From Globodera rostochiensis (lineage: Eukaryota; Nematoda; Chromadorea; Rhabditida; Heteroderidae): a stretch of DNA of 64,000 bases. The stretch lies in the NCBI GenBank assembly GCA_018350325.1, contig JAEVLN010000037.1, forward strand, positions 124,001 through 188,000, written 5' to 3'. The translations under genes were made by a program, and so were the position numbers. The notes under the pieces are model-generated. The model was not told where the DNA came from. It worked only from the letters and a program-made list of their open reading frames with translations, and ran no database searches. Shown one piece after another: positions 1 through 12,887 of the stretch (position 1 is its first letter; each line of letters opens with the position of its first letter).

Positions 1-544
1 TCCCCGACCCCTCGGGGACGGAAAAGTCGGAGGTCAGGGTTGACGATGTCGGGGAGGACCCAATTGTCGGGGTCGGGTGCACTTCATTCCCCCCCCCCCC
101 GAATCGTTCCCACCCCCACCCCCCGCGAACCATTAACAATGCTGACACATTTATCCGACAGACTAAAGCTAATAAAATGGACATGCAACAAATGTAAGAC
201 ATTCTTAATTTATTTCCCCTTTTCAAATTTTTTGTTTTCCGAATTTTGCAACATTCGTAATTTTTTATTCAAATTATTTTCACGATGATGCCTGTAGGCG
301 CCGGCGGGCCCCTCCCCGTATTTTAAAAATTGTTTCTTAACAAATTAAAATTTCAAAACGGTGGCGCCGGTCGGGGGGGGGGGACGATTGAGGGGGGGGG
401 GACGACTCGGAAGGAAATGACTCGGGGGGGGGGGAGGCCGGGGTTGACGATGTCGGGGAGGACCCAATTGTCGGGGTCGGGGAGCAACACTAATTTAATT
501 GATCTCAGATCATTATGCCCTCTGTTCAAACGACAATTAGGTAC
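1..544. repeat. G-rich direct repeats; no gene
   Basis: No coding exon is supported beyond the arrestin-gene tail that may enter from the right. A segment of about 41 bp starting gggttgacgatgtcgg occurs at about 38-80 and again at about 443-484. It is made of ggggtcggg-type motifs related to the ccccgac motif inside the inverted-repeat element at 22.3 kb. Runs of 8-10 G follow at 371-435. The left edge is cut by the window. Confidence 0.6.
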
Positions 545-3500
545 ATACATCGGGTATTGAGGCGTAAACGTGAATGGGCCTCCGCGCAAGTTGGCCTCGT
601 CCGACTCCGTGATGGGCTGCGCACCGCCGGCAAATGGACGAAAAGCGATGTCTTTTGCATAGATCGGGATCGGATGCACTTTGATCGGGATTTCCATCAG
701 AATATGCGTGCCCAAGGCAATCTGTCAATTTGAATGCCAATTTTTGTCCAAAATCAAAACAAAAAAATGTACGAGACGCACTTGTAGTGCATATTTGACA
801 CCAATGAACGGCACTTTTCGCGCACGAATGGTTGCCGTCGATGGTGACTCCAACAGCTTGGAGAAGCGTTGTTCACCTTCCTGTTGTACTTCATCGTCTT
901 GCTGCTTGTTAGTAACGAATGGTTGCTGATCATCGGCTTCACCTGGAAATGAATTTAGATTAATCAAGCGATAAAATGCGCGTGATCAAGAACCGATCAG
1001 CCCAATCTAATCAGCTTTAAACATGACCTGGATCAAAAATTCTGATCAAATAAAGAAAGAGCTTGATCACATTCATCAAATTAATTTGATCAGACAAGGA
1101 TACCTAACTTTTTTGTTCAAAAGAATCAAACGAATTGGCAATCCCTGGACTGACTTTGTATTGTCGGGATCACCGCCGGCACTCTGATGAACACCACGTT
1201 GCGCATGCCAACCCTGACCGGCCGCCTCCTTCCATGCTTTTCGGTCTCGGCTGCCAACAAACTTTTGGCATCCAATTTCCTTCCCGCCACAACTCTACGG
1301 CACAATGATGTCACTGCTTCAGGTGCTTTTGTTGACGCCCGAGGCGTTGTTTTGGATTGCTTTTTGTTTGTGGCACTTTTGCTCTTCCTTCCTCCGCCTT
1401 CCGACTCTTTCTCATTGTTAGTTTCTGGCACGGCATTGTCTGCATTTTTGGCAAGCTGCTCAGGCTGTTCAGGTTGGATGCGTTCGGCCCCGTCCAGCAG
1501 ACGGACTTCAATCTGTATTTTAATAATTTATTAATTGGGGTTCAATAATTCAAAATCTATTTATTAATTGGGGTTTGATAATTCTAAATCTAAATTTTAA
1601 TAATTTATTAATTGGAGTTCAATAATTCTAAAATATAATTTTAATAATTTATTAATTGGGGTTCAATAATTCTTTTTAATAATTTATTAATTTGGTTCAA
1701 TAATTCTAAAATATAATTTTAATAATTTATTAATTGGGGGTCAATAATTCTAAATCTAAATTTTAATCATTTATATATTAATGAGGTTCAATAATTCTAA
1801 AATATAATTTTAACAATTTATTAATTGGGGCTTTGATAATTCTAAAATTATTTTACATGATCGACGGCATTACGCGCTGTTCTCGAATCGATGTAAAAAG
1901 CGCCGACAATGTCCTCACCGGGGGCAAACGCACTTTTGGCCAATTCAACTTCAGCACTGATTTTGTTTCGGCAGCAGCAGCCACCGAAACGGACCTGAAA
2001 TTCAATGTTCACACAAAAAAAGAATAACCAAAAATCAAATTGGGGGTTTCCGGCAACGTATTAATTCACAATTTGGTACTTATTATTAGGGATGAGATTT
2101 ATATGCACCAAAAATTGCGAAATATGCACATAAATTTTTCCAAATTCAATATAAAATTTCCCTAAATCCAAAAGACGGTTCCGGATTTTGGCGGTTCCGG
2201 AATCGGTTCCGGGAACCGGTTCCAAAAACGGTCCTAATTTTTGCGGTTCCAGGAACCAGTTCCAAAAAAACGGTTCCGGATTTTGGCGGTTCCGGAATCG
2301 GTTCCGGGAACCGATTCCAAAAACGGTCCAAATTTTTGCGGTTCCGGGAACCAGTTCCAAAAAAACGGTTCCGGATTTTAGCGGTTCCGGAATCGGTTCC
2401 AGAAACGGTCCTAATTTTTGCGGTTCCGGGAACCAGTTCCAAAAAAACGGTTCCGGATTTTGGCGGTTCCAAGAATCGGTTCCCGGAACCGCGGTTCCAG
2501 GACATCACTGCTAATAAGTACCCACAACTTTAAAAATTGAACGGATAAAAAGACATTACAAAATAAGTATTTGGGTTCCATGCTTTTTTGGTTTGTAAAA
2601 AAGGCAATGAATCAAAAGATTTGCTCATTAGAAATTTTAAAAAATCTCAAAACAGATTGAAGATTTTTCTATCGCTTAACTGTCCGATCAGCCGTGTACA
2701 TACAGTAACGTTTGTTGAAAGCTTACCGTTTCCTTTTGCGTTATGGGCTCTGAGTGTGGCGGGACCAGATGATGAAGGTCGGGCGGGGACACAATGGAGA
2801 AAGCCTTCTTCACAATGAACTTTTCCTGAAAGCGCGAACAACTGACAAATTTTATATTGGCATTGAGTTAACATAAAATAACATAGTTGGCATTTTAATT
2901 CCTTGCCATTTTGGCGCGCTTCAGCATTTTTGTGCCATTATAGGATGGCTAGCTACAATTTTTGGAACATTTGATGCACTAAAACCATGGCATATTTAGG
3001 CGCTTCTAGTTATTTTAAAGCATTATTTGGCATTGTTGTGCCATTCATAAGGTTAGCTAATTTAATCCCATTTTAGTGCCATTCAAAGTTAGTTGTTTGG
3101 CATTTTGTGCCGTTCTGGTAACGGTGCAGCATTTAGGCACTTTTAAAGTAAAAATATTTGATGTACTTAAATCATGGCATATTTGGGTGCTTCTAGCTAT
3201 TTTAAAGCATTATTTGGCATTGTTGTGCCATTCATTAAGGTTAGCTAATTTAATTCCATTTTAGTGCCATTCAAAGTTAGTTATTTGGGGCATTTTGTGC
3301 CGTTCTGGTAACGGTGCAGCATTTTGGCACTTTTAAAGTAAAAACATTTGATACACTAAAAGCATGGTATATTTGGGCGCTTCTAGCTATTTTAAAGCAT
3401 TATTTGGCATTGTTGTGCCATTCATTAAGGTTAGCTAATTTAATTCCATTTTAGTGCCATTCAAAGTTAGTTGTTTGGGGCATTTTGTGCCGTTCTGGTA

Positions 3501-4785
3501 ACGGTGCAGCATTTTGGCACTTTTAAAGTAAAAACATTTGATAACTAAAAGCATGGTATATTTGGGCGCTTCTAGCTATTTTAAATCATTATTTGGCATT
3601 GTTGTGCCATTATAGGTTAGCAAATTTAATTCCATTTTAGTGCTTTTTAAAGTTAGTTGTTTGGGGCACATTGTGCCGTTCTGGTAACGGTGTAGCAATT
3701 TTTGTGCAATTATAGGATGGCTAGCTACAATTTTTGGCACATTTGATGCACTAAAATCACGGCTTGTTTGAGGCATTTTGTGCCGTTCTGGTAACGGTGC
3801 AGCATTTTGGCACTTTTAAGGTAAAAACACTGACGCGCTTTTCCGTCTCCAAAATGGCACGGGCAAAGAAGCGAATGTGCGCCTCGGCACTTTCATAGCT
3901 GCTCTCGCAGCCGACCGGCAACGGACACTCAAAGGGCAATGAATAGGCAAAACGTGCGGCCCATTTGAAATGGCCCGGCTCGGGATGGCCCGGCGGTCGC
4001 TCCAATAGCATGAAATTTTTGTCGAAATAAATCTGAAAAATTTAAAAAAAAATGTTTAAAATGAATTTAAAATGTTTTAAAATTTAAATGTGTGTGTGTA
4101 CCTTCTCAGTTTGGCCCTCTTTGTCCGCCTTTCTTGCCGCCCCAATCCACAACGCTTTACCTGCAAAATGTTTAAGCCCATTTTGATCAAAAAATATTTA
4201 CATATTCTCTTAATTTAGCTAATAAATAAATAGTTAATTTTGATTTTTTTTTTAGTAATAAAAAAAATCGCCTCGGGCATTGCAAATTTTTTTGTTCTAA
4301 AAATGACTACGATTTTTTGTTTGAATTGAATTGGCGCCTACGAAATTGCGCTGCACACCTTTGAATTGCAGATGGATGGCGTTCAAAATGATCTCATTTT
4401 TGAGTTTGATCTTCAGCTGCCCACTGATCAGCTCGCCGCCATGGAATACCTTTGATCAAAATGATCAGAAAAGTGCCAAATTGAAAATGCTCTTTAATTT
4501 TGATAGTTTTTTGAATCCCTTTTTAGGGACAAGTTGTTGTGTTGTTTCACATTCATTATTTTCAAATTGTTTATTAAAAAAGTAATAGGTAATTTTAAAC
4601 TTTAAATCATACAGAATTTAGCGAATTTGAAAAGTTTAAAAAAAAGAAGACAAATTGTCAAAATGTCCAAACATTTGTTCACAAACCGGCTCGGGTCCTG
4701 CGTCAAAAACAATTTCGAACTGCTCGAACACGTCGGTTTCGTGTGCTGAAGGTTGTGCAGCTGCTGTTTCGGATGGATTAACCAT
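545..4785 (-). CDS. Arrestin-domain-containing protein (ARRDC/alpha-arrestin type), 9 exons, C-terminal end uncertain
   Basis: Exons (complement): 4687-4785, 4359-4449, 4102-4160, 3835-4032, 2727-2825, 1857-1994, 1155-1512, 773-942, 545-721. All phases agree, giving about 463 residues. The ATG at 4785 is the only start joining in frame. The arrestin N domain is recognised from HGGELISGQLKI (the F.pGe.V.G.v strand), LQFKGKALW at the exon 2/3 junction, the FAYSLPFECPLPVG core and IRFFARAIL. The C domain starts with a GGCCC motif, AFAPGEDIVGAFYI, and ends with GVKYALQV and THILMEIPIKVHPIPI. Exon 7 and the start of exon 8 carry a charged, low-complexity Lys/Arg/Glu/Gln insertion of roughly 90-140 residues inside the C domain. 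Alpha-arrestins are cytosolic adaptors linking membrane proteins to trafficking or ubiquitin ligases; the partner here is unknown. The last exon may end at the GT at 543-544 or read on into repeat DNA, so the stop is not fixed. Introns 4, 5 and 6 are filled with tandem repeats. Confidence 0.85.
1513..1856. repeat. AT-rich tandem repeat in arrestin intron
   Basis: About seven imperfect copies of a 45-60 bp unit containing taatttattaattggggtt and caataattctaaaat fill the intron between the two exons of the C domain. The repeat stops just short of the splice sites. Confidence 0.8.
2091..2515. repeat. ggttccgg tandem-repeat island with partial terminal inverted repeats
   Basis: The segment lies in an arrestin intron. 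It consists of variants of gcggttccggaatcggttcc and ccaaaaacggtcctaa in about 110-bp higher-order units. The edges read ttattagggatga on the left and catcactgctaataa on the right. This gives TA-flanked, partly inverted termini like those of other islands in the window. Confidence 0.6.
2885..3830. repeat. ~190-bp tandem repeat in arrestin intron
   Basis: The marker cgttctggta occurs at 3111, 3301, 3491, 3677 and about 3783, giving a period of about 190 bp with a truncated last copy. The unit includes ggtaacggtgcagcattttg and gcattatttggcattgttg. The array accounts for almost the whole 1.0-kb intron between arrestin exons 4 and 5. Confidence 0.85.
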
Positions 4786-5339
4786 ATCATTCACAGAGTG
4801 AAACAAATTCGTTTTTTTTTGTCTTAATTTGGTATTATAAAAAATTTAATTTAAATTGGACTTTTATGTAAATGTTGCCTTAAGGCATTGTTTTCAAAAA
4901 TTAATGAAAATTGCCTTAATACTTTTTTAAAATTTTTATCTTGGGGTTACGACCGGACGATATAACCATTTTAAAAAGAATCAATCAAAAATGGTTTCTG
5001 AGTGGGGCCATTTTATTGGAATTTTTTTTTCGAAAACATATATTGGGGGGTATCATAACCCAAGCAAACGGTCCAAATCCAAGTGCAAAAAATTGATTAA
5101 AAAGGGGGTTCTTCGCCCCCTCAACAAACAATTTGTATTTGTTTGAACGCATATATTGGCGCCAATTTCCTTTTTGCCAAAAACAACGATATTTTCAAAA
5201 CGCAAAATTGACAGGTCTTCTCATTAAACAAAACTCGGGAAAATCTAAAAATATGTACGTTTCAGTTTCTTGTTTATAATCTAATAGAAATTTGCATAAA
5301 TTAATGAAAAGGAATAATTTCAAAATTTTGTGTATCCAC
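4786..5339. other. Intergenic, no gene seen
   Basis: This is AT-rich DNA upstream of the arrestin start codon. A segment around 5150-5240 (ggcgcc, ttttgccaaaa, cgcaaaattgacagg) recurs at about 5545-5610 and 5725-5785, so it is repeat-derived. No promoter element can be assigned. Confidence 0.5.
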
Positions 5340-5517
5340 TAGTGCTGCACGAGAGTCTCGGTCTCGAGTCTCGACTCGAGAAATTTCTCGGGTTTTTTGG
5401 GTCTCGGTCTCGAGTCTCGGGGTCATTTCTCGGTCTCGGTCTCGAGTCTCGGTGTCATTTCTCGGTCTCGGTCTCGACTCTCGAGTCTCGGTAAAATTTG
5501 GGTCTCGTGCAGCACTA
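5340..5517. mobile_element. TA-flanked inverted-repeat island (gtctcgag family)
   Basis: The left end actagtgctgcacgag (5338-5353) and right end ctcgtgcagcactagt (5504-5519) are a perfect 16-bp inverted pair, each with a TA just outside the gtgctgcacgag core. The interior is a degenerate array of gtctcg and ctcgagtctcgg. TA flanks with terminal inverted repeats are what Tc1/mariner-type MITEs leave; that classification is inferred. Confidence 0.7.
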
Positions 5518-5789
5518 GTATTCACTATATTTATTTTGACCGCACATTTGCCGCCATTAACTTTTTGCCAAAAAATATTTCAAAACGCAAAATTGACAGG
5601 TCTTCTCAAATAGAAAACCAAAAACTCGGGAAAATCTAAAAACGGACGTTTAAAAAGAATTTGCATAAATTAATAATGGAATAATTTCAAAATTTTGTGT
5701 ATCCACTTTATTATTTTGAACGCACATATTGGCGCCATTAACATTTTGCCAAAACAACGATATTTCAAAACGCGAAATTGACAGCTCCC

Positions 5790-6240
5790 TTCGCCCCCTC
5801 CTTCACCCAATTAAGAATTGAGGTTTTGGACGATGAAATACGACGGATTTTGGGGGGTTGGAGGTTGGGGGGTTGGGGGGGGGGGTGGGTTGGGACGAAG
5901 AAAATAATGAGATTGGTGTGGGAGGGGGAGGCGGGGGGGGGGGGGGTGGTCGGAATCGGAAGAGTTGTTGTGGATGGATCGGGTGGGGGCTGAGTGGGTG
6001 GGTGGAAACTGGTTGAAGTGGAATTGATCATCGATTGAGTGGTGGCTCGGCTCGGCTGGCTGACGGGATTGGGGGGGGGGGGGTGGCGGCGGCCCCGCGG
6101 GCTGGGGAAGTTCGGCCCTTGGCCTGGGGCCAACATTTCATTCTCGTCCCTTGAATCTCGACCTTGAAATTCAATACTGGGGCAGAATGGGGAGAGCGAG
6201 GGGCGCTGTGATGAGGACGGAAAAGCAACAAATCTTCAAA
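5790..6240. other. Low-complexity G-rich intergenic DNA
   Basis: Long G runs (at about 5878, 5934 and 6070) and degenerate ggtggg motifs produce long open frames on both strands, rich in Gly or in Pro/Ser. These are compositional artefacts. No splice-site-bounded or family-like coding segment is seen. Confidence 0.6.
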
Positions 6241-6433
6241 TCAATTCAAAAAGTAAAAAATTGATCAAAAACGGTGAAAAATTAAATTTTAAATAATCCC
6301 TTCCACCCCAAAAAACCTCACTCAATATGTTCTCAAAGTTCAATACTGGGGTCTTATAATCAGAATTGGAATAAATCGCCAATCATTTGGCAAAAATTGG
6401 TTCAGTAATATAAAAAGGTTCATATTCCTCATA

Positions 6434-7072
6434 CCTTATAAGCAGGGTTCCCAGATTTGATGATTTATCATCATCTTGGTGTTTTTTGGAATGTCAATGA
6501 TGCTAAAATTTAAAAATGATGATTTGATGATTTTTGCTGCTTTTTGTGTGTTTTGAGGATTTTAGTGTGTTTTTTTGAAAATGGCACTGGTGGAATGCAA
6601 AATTTTCTATTAAATTTTGAATATTTGGCGTAATGTTTTCCCATTTTTTTCTGTGTATTTTTTTAATTAAAAACCCACAGCGTTTCATTTTTGCATTTTA
6701 TTACCGCATAACCATTTAGCCAAGAGTTTCAGCGAGATAGTGCACTGCTACCTCAAACGGTAATAAAATGCAAAAATAAAACGCTGTGAAAACCTCATTT
6801 CCAATTTTTTTTAAAGCAAAAAAGCAACACATTTTCTGCAAATTTAGTTGCAATCTCTTAACAAATCGAGTAAAAAATGCGAAAAATTTTCTCGGCGGCG
6901 CCTATCGGCACCGCCGACCCCCCCCCCCCGACTAAAAAAAGTATTTGGGAAAAGCGCGAGCAAAAAAAAACATGATTTTAGCAAAATGATGCTTTTTGGT
7001 CCCAAATGATGCTTTTTTATTTGCCAAATGATGTTTTTTGAAAAATTTCATCTGGGAACCCTGCTTATAAGG
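6434..7072. mobile_element. Inverted-repeat element with 23-bp termini and a nested hairpin
   Basis: The left terminus begins ccttataagcagggttccc and the right terminus ends gggaaccctgcttataagg. They form a perfect inverted repeat of about 23 bp. Interior flanks are degenerate atgatgattttt / aaatgatgctttttt arrays. Inside lies a second inverted pair, 6676-6706 against 6758-6788 (31 bp, one mismatch) beginning cacagcg and ending cgctgtg. The right half also holds ggcggcgcctatcggcaccg, a motif that recurs at 17.83 kb. No coding capacity. Confidence 0.75.
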
Positions 7073-10000
7073 CTGCGGTCAGGGTAAGTTTGGCGCCGAC
7101 AAGTTTGAAACGTAATAACATTTTTATTATTTGACCAATTAAAAATAATTTTGATATCATTTAAATGCCCTATGTTCTGTAGAAGCTAAAATTAAAACAT
7201 TCTAATTCGGACTAATCTAAAAAAAAGTCATGAATTTCAGACATTTAAGCATAAAACATTTTAAAGAAAAGTCATATTGACAAACTTTCAATTGATCAAT
7301 TAGGACAGATCGCGCCAAAACGATCGGTACCAAATTGCCCGGTTCCGTTAAGGCTGTGATGAGTAGGGTTGGGATTTTTAGGCTCAAAAAATCTTTAAGG
7401 GTGAATTGTGCAAAAAAGTTGATTTTATGTGGTTTTTTTGGGCAATAACAAATAATGTCCTATTAAGTATGAAGGGTCTTTGACAAGAAAAATTCGTATT
7501 TTATTACTTTTTTCTTAATAAATTTGTTGGAAAAATGGAAAATGGGTTTGATTTATTTTAGGATCGAAAAACCCCAAATAAGTATTTTTAAGTCCAAATA
7601 ACCTTTAAAACAACAAAATTTCCGACTAAAAACATGTTTTTCGTGCATAACTCGCCAAAACAAAGCTGTAAAAAAATAGGAAGATTTTGTGGTCCAAAAA
7701 AAGAACATTAACAAAGTATAGAAATTTGATAAAAATATATGTACTTGCGCACAAAGTGTGCAACTGGCAATTTTTTTGAGCAAATCGGACTGGTTAACAG
7801 AAAATTGTACATTTCGGAGCACGAATTTTGAAGGAAAAAGACAATAATGTGACTAAATTTAGTAAAGAATTTTCGCAAAATCATGTTGTTTATTAATAAT
7901 TCTACACATTTTTGCTTGAGCGATCCTTTTTATGTTCTATTTTAAGCTTCTGGCGAGGGGGGGGGGGGGGTCGGCGGCGAGAAAATTTTGAATTTTTGAT
8001 GGAATTTGTTAGAAAATTGATTCAAAATTGCCAAAATCTGAGCCCCAGAAATTAGTATAAAAACTAATCATGCTGAAAACAGTACATTTCTTTAAAAAAA
8101 GTACATTTGGCAGTCCCCTGGGTTAAATTTTAAAAATTACCGATGAAGATGAAAGATGAAAAAATTCAAAAATTTCAACCGTTTGAAATAAAAAGGAAAA
8201 ATGACATTTTAATTCCTCCCCAGGCCATAAGGCTAACGAATACCTGTATGCACTTGAAAACAGAATTTGGGGGGTAGGGGACTTTACTGAACACAGCGGC
8301 TCAAAAAACGAGATGTGTGCCAATAAATAGAGAGTGCGAGAGAATTAAACAAATTTCCTTTCTTTCTCTAACTTTCTCTCGTTTGGCGTTCTCTCTCACC
8401 TTTTTTTTTAATAAATATTTTGACCATCCCGCACTTCGGTTCTATGAACTTTTCTCTACAACTACTGATCCTCTCCAAACTTTCACCATCCCTAGAAAAC
8501 AAAATAAGGAAATGCAAAATAGGTCCTTTTGATGTGAAAATAGGGTAGTTTCAGATGCGCTCAGAAAGACATCATTTTATTTTTTTACGATTATATATGA
8601 AGAAAAAACTATTCGCGGGGCAAATCATTCAAAAATTAGTGACATTCGAAAGCTTTTTACGAGTAGAAGCGATTTGTAAGCAAGAGCTAAGCGATTGGAT
8701 AGCTCTGAAAAAAGTCAGGCCCAAAAAACTGATTAAGTCATTGTGCCAAGATGTGCCGACAGTTATAACTTTTTCCAAATCCATCCAAATCAGATGATCA
8801 AGATATTAATCGAAGGCCCGAATGCTCTAAAATCTTTCACCAACAAAAAGCTAAGCGATTCGGAAGGTTACAAAGCCTTGAAAAAATCATTTTTAAAATT
8901 GGTTTATGGGCCATAACTTTTTTCAGAAGTATCAAATGACGTACCTTATGCTTACATAATAAGTTCTACTCGTCAAGACTATGTCTGATTTGGGTGTGTA
9001 TGAAGCAATAACGGAATTTGTCTCTTCCCAATTACCTAAATGAAAATTGATCTTTTCCGAACTAGAGCCCCAAAATTGAGCCGCTGTGTGAAGAAGCGAT
9101 GAAAACAGAATTTGAATTATCGGATGAAAAATAGAAAAAATTAGCGGAATAATGAAGAATAAACAACTAAAATTTCCCGTATTAAAAATAAATTAAAAAG
9201 TAAATATTCAGAACACCAATTTCCTGTGCTGCAAAGCAAATAAATATAGACACAATAATTCTCCCAATTTTGCAGAAAAAAATGCATCTCCGAGAAGCAT
9301 TGAAGCGAATAAAATTGTAGGGCGGCAGTGGGGGGGGGGCACGTTTTAATGAGACGGGGGGGGGCATCTCTTCTCAATGGACTCACTCGCCCTCACCCAT
9401 TCATTCATTTATTTACGGGGGGGGGGGGAGTAATGGTAAATCGTAATGGGGGGGGGGGGGGATAATTTGCCACCATTTTCACACTAATCGATTAGTGCTG
9501 CGCGGAATTGGTCGGCGCTCCAATGGCGGAGGGGAGGCTGGCTAGCTGGTTTTCTGAGGTGTGACATGGCAGGAAATTTTTTGAAAATTTTTGGTCAAAT
9601 CAAACATTGTAGGGGTGAAGCTTGTTTGAATGGCTTTTCGCGCCGTTTTCATAGGATTGATCAACTTTTATCATGACGTCATTATAATTTTAATTATAAA
9701 CATTAGTGAATTGGGGGCATCGATCAGTGTCGTGCTCGAAAAACGCGTCATATTTCGATTGCACTTGCACAAATATTTCGTTTGGTGTCCCAAAGCAGAA
9801 AAAAGTAACACGGAAAAACAATTTTGGACTTTATTTTTAATGGAAAGACTGGTTTTAAGGTTTGGAGATTTTAGCCAAGGCATGTAGTTGTAGTTAAATT
9901 TTTTGAATTGCTAGTGTCAAATTGCTGATTTGTGAGAAATTTTTGCAAAAATTTATGAATTTTCAGTTGTAAATTCGCATCTTTAGTTTTGTTCATTTAT

Positions 10001-10200
10001 TGGAATTTTCAAATTATCAGAAAATTGACGACCCTGATAAGGCGAATTGAGTCGTTAAATACCTCAGTAAACAATTTGGAGAGATAATTTATTTACAAGG
10101 AAAATTCAAAAAAATGAAGAAAATAAATGTGCAAATGAACAAAAATTATCGAAAGATTTTTCAATAAAAAATGCTCTTAATTTTGTTGCAAAAAGAATTT
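7073..10200. other. AT-rich intergenic DNA, no gene supported
   Basis: Open frames here are short, lack ATG plus splice context, and show no family motif. Poly-G runs occur at about 7960, 9331, 9417 and 9450. A pyrimidine/AG-rich stretch lies at 8325-8400 (tttctctctaactttctctc). Nothing functional can be assigned. Confidence 0.5.
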
Positions 10201-10450
10201 GTATGAAAATCTGAGATTTCTAATGGACACATAAAAAGCCTTGGAATTTTATTTGTTAAAAAAGAATTTTCATGAAATTCTGAGATTTCTAATGGACACA
10301 TAAAAAGCTTTGGAATTCTAATTTTCATTAAATTCTGAGATTTCTAACGGACACATTAAAAGGCTTGGAATTCGGAATTTTATTTGTTGAAAAAGAATTT
10401 TCATGAAATTCTGAGATTTCTAATGGACACATAAAAAGCCTTGGAATAAA
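10200..10450. repeat. Imperfect tandem repeat
   Basis: Four copies of a roughly 55-65 bp unit contain attctgagatttctaatgg and acacataaaaagccttgga. The copies are separated by variable lengths of tttgttaaaaaagaatt. No coding potential. Confidence 0.75.
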
Positions 10451-12887
10451 TTTCAATTTCAAAATTGTAATATTTTAAAATAAGGCATTAAAAAAAGGTC
10501 AATGGGTGGGGGGGGGGGTGACTTATTTTGTTGTCGTGCCAAAAAAATTTCATTCTATCGACCGAAGGCGCCTTCCGCCGATGGCTTAGGTTGGGTTAGC
10601 CCGTCCCTTACAAAAATTCTCCAGGGAATTTCCATTTTCTCCGATGGCACGGCCCCGGAGGGGAAAGAAGACATATATTAGCGAGGGGAGGGGACCACCA
10701 CCACTCGCTAATACTCCGAGTATAAATGGGGGGGGGGGGGAAGGGCTTTCTCCGCGAAAGTTAGATTGATGCCACTCGGAAAATGTCGCATTGAACACAT
10801 TTTCCCCGTAGGGGACGGATTTGGGTTTATCCTTTCACCGGAGGGAATTTTTGAATGCCACGGTTCTGTGCCAAAGATCATAAAATTGAACAATTTTTTT
10901 TTTCATTTTTTTATAGGAGCGAATTTGAATTTGTCTTGACGGGTGTATTTGCTTTTTGTGCAAAATTCCTTAAATTTGAATTGAAATTTATATTTTTAGT
11001 AAATTCATCAAAAAGGGAAAATTAGGTACATATATATACTAAATTCAAAAAACATCGAATTTTTGTCCTTAAAATATTGGAACATTTATTTGTGGTGTAA
11101 TTATACTCCCGAGGCACATTTAGCTTTGGATTGAATTGATATTAAAATATTCATTCGGTTGCCATGGTTTCAATTGGTGTGAATGGCAAATTCATTACAA
11201 TAATTAAATGAAGTCGACGACCATAAAATAATAGACACCAGAATTTAAAAAAAACTAACATATAAAAATTAAGTCAATTGCAATCTTCTTTCAAGCTCGT
11301 CTTGGAATGCCGGTGAAAGAATGTTTACAAAATTGATGTTTCTAAATAGTGATTAAATTCATAAATTGTGTGTTTAATGAAATTTATATTTTTATGCTTA
11401 AATTAACGTTTTAATATAAGTTGCCATTTACAAGAAAATGGCCAACTCGTAGTCCGTTTGAACTCTCCGACGTTCGCCGTCGTCATCCTCGTCTGAAACG
11501 TGAAGTTTTCTCGATCCAACTGATCAGGGCGTGATTTGATCTAGAACTGGTGGAACCGGAAAATATAGGGGGGGGGGGCTTTGCCTTGGCTTCTGTTCCT
11601 AGGGTTTTTCTTTTTTTTATTTCAATTTATTTGATTTTTATTTAATGTAAGTATGGGCACGCTCCTGGGCGGCACGCCACCGGGGCGGGCAAGCCCTATC
11701 CGCAGCCGGGCAAAAGCCATTCCCGAACCGATCAAGCATTACGAGGCGGGCAAGCCATTTACGGGGCCCGAGAAGCCCTTTAAGGGATTTTCAAAATTAT
11801 TTATTTATTTTAATTTTTATCTAATTTTAGTTAATTTGCTCTCCCCTTAAATATGTTCTATGGGGGGAAACTACTGCAAAAGGGCACCTTATCTCTAACC
11901 TTATTCATCTTTCTCTATCAACTATCTCTCTCACTTTCCCACACTATTTCGTAGCATTTATTTTTCAAAATTCAATAAACCATATTTTGATCAATTCTGA
12001 TCAGAATCGAATAAACTTTTTTTATTTAGCTCAGCTTTTTAAGCTGAATCTAATTATATAAAATTAATTTTAAAAATTTAAAATTTAAAAATTTTTTTTT
12101 GAATTTTTGCTTAAAATTGAAAATACCGTAACTTGATCAGTTTTGATCAGAACTCAACAAATATTTTTTTGTTAGAATCAACTCATCAAGCTGAGTCTAA
12201 ATAACTTTTCAATTACCCCCTAAGGTTAAATTCGACCTTTTCATTTTTTGACCCCAGCCAAATTTACGTATAAATTGGTTAGACCCCCTTATCGCCTTTC
12301 AACCCGAACCAAAACCGTTTGTGATATACCATTTTTAAGACCACATCTTGGCGCATGCCCTCCCACAAAATCAGCCCGAAACTCAACCCAAAAATTTTCA
12401 CCCTAAAAGTTGGCGCAAAAAAAAAATTAATTTTTTCAAACTTTGACGACCCATTTCGACACCAAGTCGAACTTTTACATACATGGGTCAAAAACATTTT
12501 TTGTATCTTATTATGTCCTCAACTTATAATTAACCACCCCCAAGCCGATCCGAGCAAACCCCATCGTTTTTATGAATTTCTCCCAAAACAGGCAAAAAAA
12601 AGTCCGATTTTTTGACATCTTGTCCGCAGCATAAGTCTATCGCAGGTTAGACTTACCCCCATAAATGAGATACCATTCGAACCCAAATTTTGTCTAGTTG
12701 TGCTCTTTCTCCAAACCCAACCCTCCCAGACCCTGCTTTAAACCACTTATGCCCCTCCAACTGCAACATGGTCGCCAAAAAAGGGCTGCGATTTGAGGGC
12801 GGTTAGACTTTTTGACCCTTGGTAGGTCGAAATTGAAAATTCTTTCAACATTGGTTTGTGCTACCCCTGGAACTTTATCATCATGCA
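10451..12887. other. Intergenic DNA, no gene supported
   Basis: AT-rich sequence contains G runs at about 10507, 10730 and 11570 and two short GC-rich patches (10560-10860 and 11650-11790). The second gives a repetitive ggcgggcaagcc motif and a 65-codon frame, but has no splice sites or homology that I recognise. Confidence 0.45.
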
